From the IMG/VR virus record IMGVR_UViG_3300030060_002561, positions 18,726 to 82,725 of that record: a stretch of 64,000 bases of DNA; one strand, 5' to 3'. This stretch comes from a virus. Both the position numbers and the translations under genes were made by a program. The notes below the pieces were generated by a model. The model made no database searches and was not told the DNA's origin. It saw nothing but the letters and a program-made list of their open reading frames with translations. Below, in pieces: positions 36,091 through 43,278 of this stretch; position 1 is the stretch's first letter, and every line of letters starts with the position of its first letter.

Positions 36091-36333
36091 TTAATATTCA
36101 CCTAGTTTAGTTTGCTTCAAGTTACCTCCTTCTTCTACTCCCTTCGCGGGAACTACCTTTGGATTGCGTCTTTTTATCTCTTTTACCTGTTCTTCCGATA
36201 ACGCAGTATCTAGGAGTTCTTGGGGCAAGGTAGTTTGTTCTTTTGTATGGGTAGCCCGTTTTTTATTGCTACCTTTTTTACCCGCTTCATCATCTTGCTT
36301 GATAATGTTAAACCAAGATGAGTTAGATACCAT
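36091..36333 (-). CDS. small late protein with SSWFNIIK tag, first gene of the late run
   Basis: An 80-residue, Lys/Glu-rich protein beginning MVSNSSWFNIIKQDDE, a further variant of the Trp tag. It is the first gene of the long minus-strand late run after the control region, and a palindromic CATATG element lies 86 bases upstream of its start. The rest is helical and polar (SEEQVKEIKRRNPK). Function unknown. Confidence 0.55.
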   Translation of the reverse strand: MVSNSSWFNIIKQDDEAGKKGSNKKRATHTKEQTTLPQELLDTALSEEQVKEIKRRNPKVVPAKGVEEGGNLKQTKLGEY

Positions 36334-36410
36334 TGGTAGGCCCGAAACTTACCAATTAGATTAACCTTGGCCCACCATTTTCTATCTACCTAAGAAAAAA
36401 ATTTGAACTG

Positions 36411-36438
36411 CAAAGCCATATGGTTGTAGGATACTTTG
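36411..36438. promoter_or_regulatory. palindromic CATATG element 1
   Basis: The plus strand reads CAAAG directly followed by CCATATGGT, then nine bases, then CTTTG. It is one of six related elements in the control region and lies 86 bases upstream of the 36333 start codon on the minus strand. The left spacer is missing in this copy. Confidence 0.55.
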
Positions 36439-36478
36439 TTAGGATAATCATACCTGATGGGAGGGGAGAGAAGATTAC

Positions 36479-36814
36479 CTATCTTCCCTCCGCCTCCTTT
36501 GCGAGTCTCTCTGCTTCCCTGTCCAGTAATACTTGGTGCTTCTCTGAAATGGGCCAGTGAGGATACTGTGATGCGAGCCTTTGAGCAAACCAGAGGTTAA
36601 CCTTGGACTCTTGGACCTTGCCTCTTTTGTCCTCAAAGCGGGTTCTCCAAGAAGCATACCTGTTCCAGTACGCCCTTTGTCCTTGTTTCCTACTGATGGT
36701 GTCTCCTGCCTTACCTTCAACTACTTCCTTGTGTCTGTTAGACCAAGTGTTAGTGTTTCTGCCTTTGATGGTAGGTTTATCTTCTGCGTAGTCAAACTCA
36801 GGATTGTAAGTCAT
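36479..36814 (-). CDS. small basic protein, unknown
   Basis: The ATG at 36814 overlaps the preceding stop (ATGA) and follows GGGAGGT, so I prefer it to the in-frame ATG at 36844. The product has 111 residues, rich in Arg, Trp, Gln and Glu, with an aromatic middle (RAYWNRYASWRTRFEDK) and a helical C terminus. It could bind nucleic acid. It forms a two-gene unit with the 36814-37068 gene. Confidence 0.5.
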   Translation of the reverse strand: MTYNPEFDYAEDKPTIKGRNTNTWSNRHKEVVEGKAGDTISRKQGQRAYWNRYASWRTRFEDKRGKVQESKVNLWFAQRLASQYPHWPISEKHQVLLDREAERLAKEAEGR

Positions 36815-37068
36815 CAGGGTTGACCTCCCTTTGAGAACTGCCAACCGTTTCCTATCCTCTCTTCTAAGTCTTCCATCTTAGTTTCCATCCAGATAAGACT
36901 CTCAATCCATCCACAGTGAATGTAGTAATCGTTAGGCAACGGGTTTCGTGTTGTACCTGTCTTTATCCTATGCTCGATTATACTATCCATCATCATTCGG
37001 ATGTCACTCTTAGCAATCTCTATTTCATCACACATTATTTCTAGATTAGTTCTCCTAGTTTTGTTCAT
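36814..37068 (-). CDS. small helical protein, unknown
   Basis: The frame is open from 37149, but its first 27 codons would encode a palindromic regulatory element, so I place the start at the ATG at 37068 (MNKTRRTNLEIM). The 84-residue product is helical and acidic, with one Cys-Gly-Trp segment. CATATG is centred 53 bases upstream of this start. That spacing matches the other small genes and supports the choice. Confidence 0.55.
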   Translation of the reverse strand: MNKTRRTNLEIMCDEIEIAKSDIRMMMDSIIEHRIKTGTTRNPLPNDYYIHCGWIESLIWMETKMEDLEERIGNGWQFSKGGQP

Positions 37069-37106
37069 GTCTGTATCTGGCAATGCGAGATGATAAGGTG
37101 AGTTGA

Positions 37107-37139
37107 CAAAGTTACTACCATATGGTATTGTACACTTTG
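37107..37139. promoter_or_regulatory. palindromic CATATG element 2
   Basis: CAAAG, five bases, ACCATATGGT, eight bases, CTTTG. The centre of the core lies 53 bases upstream of the preferred start at 37068. Confidence 0.65.
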
Positions 37140-37149
37140 CTCTGGACAA

Positions 37150-37485
37150 GCACCTGAAGTTTGTCGGGGGAAGGAGTTTAATTGCTGAATTTGCGAGTTA
37201 ATTCAATGTTCAAGGACAGCAATCTCCAACCCCCGACTAGGAGTTTATCTATAGGACATCCGGAAGGTAGAGGTTCACCTAGAATGTGTTAAGCAGGAAT
37301 TTCGGAATCACGCTTTTCGCGTACCTTAGTCTTACCATCGAATACTTCTCTCAACCCAACTAATTGCCTAGGGTAAGTTGGTTGTTAGCGAGGGCTATGG
37401 AGTTTCGCGTTGCTACCCATTTGTCATAACATGCGTATTCATCATGGGTGTGGAAACTTATCCTTCCTTCAGTCCTATAGGAGTG
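37150..37485. other. 336-base untranslated gap with a long hairpin
   Basis: No supported gene lies here. The left part holds a long imperfect hairpin (37163-37237, listed separately). The right part has one shorter inverted pair (CCAACT near 37355 with AGTTGG near 37376). One minus-strand frame downstream of the 37486 gene is open for some 40 codons but lacks any start codon. The gap may hold a transcript end or a small RNA. Confidence 0.5.
37163..37237. repeat. long imperfect hairpin (19 base pairs in three blocks)
   Basis: Three complementary blocks are nested in order: GTCGGGGG with CCCCCGAC (8 pairs), GGAG with CTCC (4 pairs) and ATTGCTG with CAGCAAT (7 pairs), separated by short symmetric or small internal loops and closed by a 29-base loop. 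It lies just beyond the 37107-37139 element in the untranslated gap. It could be a terminator, a small RNA or a structured DNA site. Confidence 0.6.
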
Positions 37486-37677
37486 TTATTTGTGGAACTC
37501 TTCAACAGAATCGTTGAAACTGCGAAGAGCCGCGTATATTTCTTGTAGGGCCGTGTTCAAGTCATCACTTCTAACCTTGAGTGACTTCAACACTACTACA
37601 TGATTAGAGCCAGACTTAGAATGTCCGACATCTATCTCATATTGATACTGTTTCAAATCTACTTGTCCAGTATTCAT
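37486..37677 (-). CDS. small protein, unknown
   Basis: A 63-residue protein whose start overlaps the stop of the 37674-37940 gene by ATGA, so the two form one unit. It has strands at the N terminus and a helix at the C terminus (LNTALQEIYAALRSF). Function unknown. Confidence 0.5.
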   Translation of the reverse strand: MNTGQVDLKQYQYEIDVGHSKSGSNHVVVLKSLKVRSDDLNTALQEIYAALRSFNDSVEEFHK

Positions 37678-37940
37678 CTATCCACCCCATCCAGTTGAAA
37701 GAGATGTTTACCGTCTGCATCTATTGTGAAGACACCAAGTAGCCTGTTACCTGTTCGTGCGTTAGAACCACCAGTTGACCATACTATGAACCAGTCTTTG
37801 TTTGATTCTGCGTCAAAGTATGCTCTTACCTTGATTCCAGACTCCCAACCGTTGCTAGTCATTGTTAAGCCGCTTGATTTAGTACCAAGTCTTGACGCTT
37901 CGCCTCTGTTACCTTGTATTGTGCCTCTGTATTGTGCCAT
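37674..37940 (-). CDS. small conserved-looking beta protein
   Basis: An 88-residue protein with an N-terminal RGTIQGNRGEASRLG and a middle WESGIKVRAYFD. From memory this resembles a small protein family found in marine virus genomes, whose function is not known to me. I could not check this. A palindromic element is centred 56 bases upstream of the start codon. Confidence 0.55.
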   Translation of the reverse strand: MAQYRGTIQGNRGEASRLGTKSSGLTMTSNGWESGIKVRAYFDAESNKDWFIVWSTGGSNARTGNRLLGVFTIDADGKHLFQLDGVDR

Positions 37941-37979
37941 GGTTCCCTATGGCCTATCGGGGTTAAGGTAATTAGCGAG

Positions 37980-38015
37980 CAAAGTGCTACTACCATATGG
38001 TTTGTAATTACTTTG
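37980..38015. promoter_or_regulatory. palindromic CATATG element 3
   Basis: CAAAG, seven bases, ACCATATGGT, nine bases (TTGTAATTA), CTTTG. The core centre lies 56 bases upstream of the 37940 start codon. One of the best-preserved copies. Confidence 0.7.
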
Positions 38016-38040
38016 CTATCGGAAAATTCCTCAAGTTGGC

Positions 38041-38088
38041 CCACAGTGGGGAGGTCGGTGTTCTGACCCCCCCTCTGGGGTTATGTGG
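38041..38088 (-). terminator. GC-rich hairpin after the 38109 gene
   Basis: CCACA and TGTGG enclose a second stem in which GGTC pairs with GACC beside a C-run and G-run. It begins about 20 bases beyond the stop of the minus-strand 38109-38708 gene. There is no T-run, so the terminator role is a guess. Confidence 0.4.
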
Positions 38089-38108
38089 TTCCTCGGTACT
38101 CGGTTCGC

Positions 38109-38708
38109 CTACTTAGAGGACTTCTTGGCCTTCTTCTTAGGTTTCTCCGGCCTATCCGCGAGCGGGATTTGGGTGAAGGCGACTGTCCAAGACCAATCCT
38201 CGCTCTCTGGCTCGTAGGTGCCATCCCAACAGCGACCATATGCATCCCCGGTCCTAGGTTCTGCATTGTGACCCCTAAACTGAGCATTCAGAGCGTTTCT
38301 GATTGCCGTTTCATCTCTCTGGGAGAATTGTGAGCCACTAATGAACCATCCACCATCGGAACGGCCCGAAGCAGTCTCAACAATCTTCACGGAGACATTA
38401 TTCTCCCAAGACCGGGTTCTCTCTGCCTTGATATCGGTAATAATTGCCTCTCGGCTCACTATCATCTCGGCAGTTAGACCAACTGGTATCTTCACGGTGA
38501 CGAAGGGTGAGTCTGGAAGGTCTTCAAAGACCTCCTTGATTGATGTACTTAGCCTACCTCGCCTTGTTGACATCTTGTCTCCCTTGTCCAACCACTTGTG
38601 TACGACCTTCAACTCTGCTTTCTGCTCTTTGTTAAGGTCTGGGTGGTCTTTCTCCCAATCTTCCACTTTCTTTCTTGTTTCTTTCCATTCTTCATCGCTT
38701 ATTGCCAT
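38109..38708 (-). CDS. early small-gene-block protein, unknown, 199 aa
   Basis: A 199-residue protein: a charged helical N-terminal third (EEWKETRKKVEDWEKDH), a mixed middle with SASTSIKEVF-like helix and strands, and a C-terminal part with Trp-rich WDGTYEPESEDWSW followed by a Lys tail. AGGTGAT precedes the ATG, and a palindromic element is centred 55 bases upstream. Family unknown. Confidence 0.6.
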   Translation of the reverse strand: MAISDEEWKETRKKVEDWEKDHPDLNKEQKAELKVVHKWLDKGDKMSTRRGRLSTSIKEVFEDLPDSPFVTVKIPVGLTAEMIVSREAIITDIKAERTRSWENNVSVKIVETASGRSDGGWFISGSQFSQRDETAIRNALNAQFRGHNAEPRTGDAYGRCWDGTYEPESEDWSWTVAFTQIPLADRPEKPKKKAKKSSK

Positions 38709-38747
38709 GTATCACCTAATACCGACATGGGTATATAGGGTAATGAA

Positions 38748-38782
38748 CAAAAGTAACAACCATATGGTTTGTACATACTTTG
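38748..38782. promoter_or_regulatory. palindromic CATATG element 4
   Basis: CAAAAG, five bases, ACCATATGGT, nine bases (TTGTACATA), CTTTG. The core centre lies 55 bases upstream of the 38708 start codon. Between element and gene the minus strand has TACCCTATATACCC, which also occurs with one change after element 5. Confidence 0.7.
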
Positions 38783-38806
38783 TTCGGTAAACTACCTCGA
38801 TTTGGT

Positions 38807-38835
38807 GAGGGGGGGATGGAGGTATTCCCCCCCTC
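38807..38835 (-). terminator. perfect 9-bp G/C hairpin after the 38847 gene
   Basis: GAGGGGGGG at 38807-38815 pairs perfectly with CCCCCCCTC at 38827-38835 across an 11-base loop. It begins 11 bases beyond the stop of the minus-strand 38847-39107 gene. A transcript end or an RNA-stability hairpin is likely; no T-run is present. Confidence 0.55.
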
Positions 38836-38846
38836 AGTATGCGAGG

Positions 38847-39107
38847 CTAGGTTTCCACTATCCTCTCTATGATTGTCCATACTCCGGTGGTAATTTCGTG
38901 CTGGATTCTCTGGGCCTCAAAATAGTCCTTGCTGTTTTTACCAGTCCCGGACAATTTATGATATGCTCTGAATAATCTGTTGTTCGATATAGCATTCATT
39001 TCTCTGAGATGTTTCTTTGCATCTTCATGGTTCAGAAAGACCTCTATTCCATAATGCGTTCTCTTTTCGGGCTTTGTTTTGCATACTTCGTATATCACTA
39101 ATGACAT
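38847..39107 (-). CDS. small protein, unknown, 86 aa
   Basis: An 86-residue protein with an N-terminal strand-helix arrangement (IYEVCKTKPEKRTHYGIEVFL) and basic middle. A palindromic element is centred 53 bases upstream of its start, shared with the divergent gene at 39259. The family is not recognised. Confidence 0.55.
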   Translation of the reverse strand: MSLVIYEVCKTKPEKRTHYGIEVFLNHEDAKKHLREMNAISNNRLFRAYHKLSGTGKNSKDYFEAQRIQHEITTGVWTIIERIVET

Positions 39108-39144
39108 AGTATCCCCTGACCATCTGGGTACATAGGGTACAGTT

Positions 39145-39175
39145 CAAAGTGTGCAACCATATGGTAGTCACTTTG
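39145..39175. promoter_or_regulatory. palindromic CATATG element 5, between divergent genes
   Basis: CAAAG, six bases, ACCATATGGT, five bases, CTTTG, the most symmetric copy. Its core is 53 bases from the minus-strand start at 39107 and 99 bases from the plus-strand start at 39259, so it could act in both directions. Confidence 0.7.
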
Positions 39176-39258
39176 CTCGACTCGCCTTATGTATCCGAAG
39201 GGCCAAAAGTAATTGTTCAGAGGGTAAAGAACCCCACAACAAAGAAAAGGTGAATAAA

Positions 39259-39729
39259 ATGACGGCAATGGATAATTGGACAGAATTTAGTAAAACGATG
39301 AATGACTTTGCAAACAAAGGCACGATGGATGAAGTCGATGCTGAGTATGTGAAGAGACAGATAGCGAAGGGAACGGACAACCCAGAAAGGCAAAGCCGAA
39401 TCGCTACTGCTGTTAGGGAAACCGTGAGAGATTACGATGATAGCCCTGTCAACAGTAGAGGTTTCTCTCTGCCCGCTGTGGCACAGGCTGTTGTAGACCT
39501 AGCAATCGCGGCTGTTGTAGCAATGGGTCAAGCATTCGACTCGGCTCCATCAGTACGCGCACTATGGATTCCACACGGCAAGTGCAAGTTCGACCACTTT
39601 GAGAATGGTGAGCATTGGGCCACCTATCACAGTGCGAAGATACAGGAGGCCGCCGAGGAAATGTACAAGGCGGGCGAATGGGATGGCTCTGAGAAGAGTC
39701 TTCTAGCCACAATCGGAGGTTCTCTCTGA
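39259..39729 (+). CDS. first plus-strand gene, unknown, 156 aa
   Basis: I choose the ATG at 39259, which follows AAAAGGTGAATAAA; the open frame extends to 39151, but that part would translate the palindromic element. The 156-residue product has a helical acidic start (WTEFSKTMNDFANKG), a hydrophobic central helix (VAQAVVDLAIAAVVAMGQ) and a Cys/His-containing segment (HGKCKFDHFENGEHW). No family is recognised. It is the first rightward gene next to the control region, which suggests early expression. Confidence 0.6.
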   Translation: MTAMDNWTEFSKTMNDFANKGTMDEVDAEYVKRQIAKGTDNPERQSRIATAVRETVRDYDDSPVNSRGFSLPAVAQAVVDLAIAAVVAMGQAFDSAPSVRALWIPHGKCKFDHFENGEHWATYHSAKIQEAAEEMYKAGEWDGSEKSLLATIGGSL

Positions 39730-39770
39730 TTGTGGAACGTTCGGACCCTTCTGAACACTCCTTCGGGGGG

Positions 39771-39790
39771 GCAGGTGTTAATTCACCTGC
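39771..39790 (+). terminator. hairpin after the 39259 gene
   Basis: GCAGGTG pairs with CACCTGC across TTAATT, 42 bases past the stop codon, with a G-run before and a C-rich tail after. It probably marks the transcript end. Confidence 0.5.
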
Positions 39791-39822
39791 TCTCCCACCC
39801 CCAGATAGTCAGGTCGAGGCGA

Positions 39823-39856
39823 CAAAGTGCCTAACCATATGGTTGTATGGCAGATT
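39823..39856. promoter_or_regulatory. palindromic CATATG element 6 (right arm degenerate)
   Basis: CAAAG, six bases, ACCATATGGT, TTGTATGG, then GATTT in place of CTTTG. No obvious gene starts 55 bases to either side. It stands at the edge of the long untranslated region. Confidence 0.5.
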
Positions 39857-40136
39857 TCTAGGTAGAATCGGATTACCGGGATATGGGCGGGAGTATATAT
39901 ATCGAGGGGGCCAAGAGGGAATTGTCCGATGACCTAGGGATTCCGACATCGAATGCGCTCACCTAACCAGAGCAATATATCAAAGTCGAAACCTACCTGT
40001 TAGATTTTTCAACTAACAAAAAAGAATAGGTTCACACAAGGTCCATCTAGTTCTTACATATAGTATAATACTAATACAATATATACAGTACAAGTATCTA
40101 TACTACAATACTCAATATTAGTTAGATTTCGTATTA

Positions 40137-40319
<183 letters not shown>

Positions 40320-41120
40320 AAGTGGTGCGTTCCCATCGAATACGCACGATTCAGGATTATCACAACCGATAATTATCTGATAATTATAAATTCGATACAT
40401 TACATTCGATACACCAAACCTTGACGGTTGATTGAAAGGTGACATGAGGCATCGTTGAACAGTTTAGCGACTTAGTAAACCTCGTCTTTGTCATATGGGT
40501 AATACCATGCTTGTCCCATGAATGAAGTAGTGGGACATAGATGAGTAAATCACAAGGGTCGAAACGGGGAGTTCTACGGAACATCTTCGGATGAAACAAG
40601 TAAAGATACAGGGGTTGACTCCACTCTTTCCTATGACCACTTAGCCGTGGCTCTGAACGGGTGTAGTAACTGACTTGGTAGGGATGGCTTCTCTACCAAC
40701 TGTGCGCTATAAAGGAGAAATCCAACAGTAGTCGTCAGCGTCATAAAACAAATCGCTCAACAAGCCCGTTAGTTGAGAAGCCCATTTTCCCTGCGTAGCA
40801 ACGGCATAGCACGTTCTTGTTCTCTCCCCATAACTATTCACACCTTTTCTTGGGGCTTTACCCAAGACCGGGGGGATATCCACATTGCCGCGATATCCTC
40901 CCACCATCTCAAAATAATCGAAATGATTATCATACTCCTACCCCCGATTAGTAGGACGTAGTTTGCTAAGTAATACGGAGAAAAACACATTTTCTACTGT
41001 CGTGTTCTTTGTTTAGCGGGTTCTCTCCCCAAAGAGTTCCTCTCCGTCCTACACCTACTTTTACTACGGGGGCTAGTGATTATATTCAGTCCTATACTGA
41101 ATGTCAGACATACAAGGGCG

Positions 41121-41306
41121 ATGTTGAATTGGGCCACCTTTAACATGATTGCACTACTTAGTAGACTTTCGTGGGTGTTCGTACCTGTTGTTTTACTCGC
41201 AAGAGCGAGTTTGTATGCAATAACAAACAACGAAACTTTCACACTCAAGACTCACTTATGTGGGTTTAACGCTTGGACGCAACTCTCTGTTCAGAGAATG
41301 AGATAG
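41121..41306 (+). CDS. possible small membrane protein
   Basis: An ATG at 41121 with a weak upstream AAGGGCG opens 61 codons. The product has one hydrophobic segment (LSWVFVPVVLLARASLYAI) and a short polar C-terminal part with one Cys. It could be a real early gene at the edge of the untranslated region. Composition alone does not settle this. Confidence 0.3.
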   Translation: MLNWATFNMIALLSRLSWVFVPVVLLARASLYAITNNETFTLKTHLCGFNAWTQLSVQRMR

Positions 41307-41428
41307 AGAACATATTGGGAAATGTGGTTGCTTCTGAGTTAGAGCGAGGTTTAGCAGTAATGCAGAGAATATCTTCTGAGATAAGTTATGAACGAAGGAT
41401 ACCAGAGTCGGAAGAGAAAGGGTATTAG
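41273..41428 (+). CDS. possible 51-residue helical peptide
   Basis: A frame open from a TTG at 41273 gives an amphipathic, Glu-rich helix (ENILGNVVASELERGLAVM). It overlaps the end of the 41121 frame. No ribosome binding site is clear. The protein-like composition is the only support. Confidence 0.3.
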   Translation: MDATLCSENEIENILGNVVASELERGLAVMQRISSEISYERRIPESEEKGY

Positions 41429-41642
41429 AAATGTAATTTTATCAAAACATAATTTCTAAGTAAAATTTGAGTAAAATTTTGTTTAGTAGGGTGGTATCAT
41501 GCCACTCAACTTCATGTTACCGAGACTAACTAACGGTACGCTCTCAGGCTATCAGCGTAGAGATTCCTACGCACTAGTCTTAGGCATATGCTTGATGACT
41601 CTGCCCCTCGCTACAATATTACACTCCAAAGGAGAACTAAAA

Positions 41643-43091
41643 ATGACAATAGTAGGAACAAAAGAACAAGAAGAAATATGGAATGAAATGGAGAATGGCG
41701 ATAGTCACATGGTCGTTAAGGCTGGTGCAGGAACGGGTAAAACGTTCACTATCGTAGAAGGCGCGAAGAGGATTCGTGGTGGCAAGAAGGGATTCTTGGC
41801 ATTCAACAAATCAATTGCGACTGAACTTGGTAAGAAACTACCACTTGATTGTAAGGCTATGACCTTTCACAGTCTTGGGTTGTCTTCTATCAAGAGGTAC
41901 AGGAAAGATGCAAAAGTGGACACCAAGAAAGTCTACAACATCATTCGGAACATCTTCGGCCCAGAGTACAAATCAGCACCTGCTCTCAACAAACTAGTCA
42001 GCCTGTTGAAGTCTTCACTAGCAGATTGGGAATCCATCTCGGATATCAGAGCAATCATCGACCAGTATAACATTGAGTTCGATGGCATCAAGGATGAGAA
42101 GATGGCAATCGACATGCTTCCAACAATAAGGAACATGTGTGAGGATATCTCTGTGGTTGATTTCGATGACATGATATGGCTACCTGTGGTTCTAGAACTA
42201 CCAGTAGAACACTATGATACTGTCTTCGTTGATGAAGCACAGGACTTCAATGAGTCTCAGAGACAACTAATACTACGCGCATGTAATGGTGGTAGGATGA
42301 TAGTTGTCGGAGATACCAAGCAAGCAATCTATGGTTTTCGTGGAGCAGACTCTGCTAGTATGGATATATTCAGGGAGGAACTGGTGAACAAGTCTACTCG
42401 CGGAGTCAAGGACTACACTCTCAGTATCACATGGAGATGTCCAAAGTCTATCGTAGCAGAAGCCAACCGATTCTTCTCAGATTACACATGCAGGGAAGAT
42501 GCACCAGAAGGTGAGGTGAATGTCAATGCGGCATTCGTGCCAAAGGGCGGTGACTTGGTTCTATGCAGAGTAAACGCACCTCTGGTTTCAGAGTGCTTTT
42601 CTCTGATTACCCAAGGCATACCTGCCTACGTTCTAGGTAGAGACATCGGCTATTCACTACAGGTTCTAGTCAAGAAGGTGACAGATGATTCGTCAATGAC
42701 TCTTGAGAGATTCTTACCTGCACTAGCAGACCATGTTGACAAGAGAATCAACGCTCTGAAACTACAGGAGAAGGACAAGCAGATTCAGTCCTTGACTGAT
42801 AAGCACGATTGCATTCTGGCTCTTGCTGGAAATGTGAACACAGTCGGTGGTCTTCTAGATAACATCAAGGAGATATTCGGTGAGCAAGGAAAGAAAGCAG
42901 GAGTTGTCTTCTCCACTATCCACAAGGCCAAGGGTCTTGAAGCAGAGAACGTATGGATTCTGGAACCACAACTCATGCCACATCCTATGGCAACTACTCC
43001 TGCTGATAGACAACAGGAAACCAATCTGTGTTACGTTGCTATCACTAGAGCAATGAAGACTCTCAACTACGTTGGTGATAGAGTTGGTTGA
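41643..43091 (+). CDS. superfamily 1 (UvrD/Rep-like) DNA helicase
   Basis: The start at 41643 follows AAAGGAGA; an open extension to 41499 has low-quality composition. The 482-residue protein has the SF1 motifs in order: Walker A AGAGTGKT (27-34), motif II VFVDEAQDFN, motif III VGDTKQAIYGFRGA, motif IV ITWRCPKSI, motif V STIHKAKGLEAENV and motif VI LCYVAITRAMKTL. It unwinds DNA with ATP, probably 3'-5'. It is short for UvrD because the 2B and C-terminal regions are reduced. As the first large rightward gene next to the candidate origin, it likely serves replication or recombination. Confidence 0.9.
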   Translation: MTIVGTKEQEEIWNEMENGDSHMVVKAGAGTGKTFTIVEGAKRIRGGKKGFLAFNKSIATELGKKLPLDCKAMTFHSLGLSSIKRYRKDAKVDTKKVYNIIRNIFGPEYKSAPALNKLVSLLKSSLADWESISDIRAIIDQYNIEFDGIKDEKMAIDMLPTIRNMCEDISVVDFDDMIWLPVVLELPVEHYDTVFVDEAQDFNESQRQLILRACNGGRMIVVGDTKQAIYGFRGADSASMDIFREELVNKSTRGVKDYTLSITWRCPKSIVAEANRFFSDYTCREDAPEGEVNVNAAFVPKGGDLVLCRVNAPLVSECFSLITQGIPAYVLGRDIGYSLQVLVKKVTDDSSMTLERFLPALADHVDKRINALKLQEKDKQIQSLTDKHDCILALAGNVNTVGGLLDNIKEIFGEQGKKAGVVFSTIHKAKGLEAENVWILEPQLMPHPMATTPADRQQETNLCYVAITRAMKTLNYVGDRVG

Positions 43092-43278
43092 ACACTTAAT
43101 ATACTCTCAACACGATTGTAAGTTATGTGGGGGCAAGGGAGTTGTACTCGTTAACAACTACGCAAATGGTGAGCGCGATGATGTGCCATCATTGGAAGAA
43201 TGCGAAGATTGTGCCGAGTATGACTTTCTTGCAACTCACGCACCAGAGATGAATAACCTAGGAGATGATGAAGAATGA
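43084..43278 (+). CDS. small zinc-binding protein
   Basis: The probable start is a TTG at 43084, which follows GGTGATAGAG and overlaps the helicase stop. The product is about 64 residues, with CKLCGGKG and, 26 residues on, CEDC, likely one zinc site, followed by an acidic tail. It overlaps the next gene by 4 bases. Function unknown. Confidence 0.5.
   Translation: MVEHLIYSQHDCKLCGGKGVVLVNNYANGERDDVPSLEECEDCAEYDFLATHAPEMNNLGDDEE

Noticed and set aside
37360-37485. A protein-like minus-strand frame directly behind the 37486 gene stop (with HTHDEYACYDKW)
   Set aside because: It has no ATG, GTG or TTG start and lies beyond a TAA; read-through has no support.
39151-39258. Longer start for the 39259 gene
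   Set aside because: It would translate the palindromic element; the ATG at 39259 has a good AAGGTGA site.
39883-39966. A 27-codon plus-strand frame 45 bases after palindromic element 6
   Set aside because: No ribosome binding site, and the composition is not protein-like; the distance to the element differs from the other genes.
40675-40745. A tRNA-like D-arm sequence (GTTGGTAGAG) on the minus strand
   Set aside because: No matching acceptor stem, anticodon arm or TTC loop could be folded around it.
40707-40907. Minus-strand frame in the untranslated region
   Set aside because: It crosses two hairpins and its product has random-like composition.
41499-41642. N-terminal extension of the helicase gene
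   Set aside because: The extension has poor composition and a clear ribosome binding site precedes the ATG at 41643.
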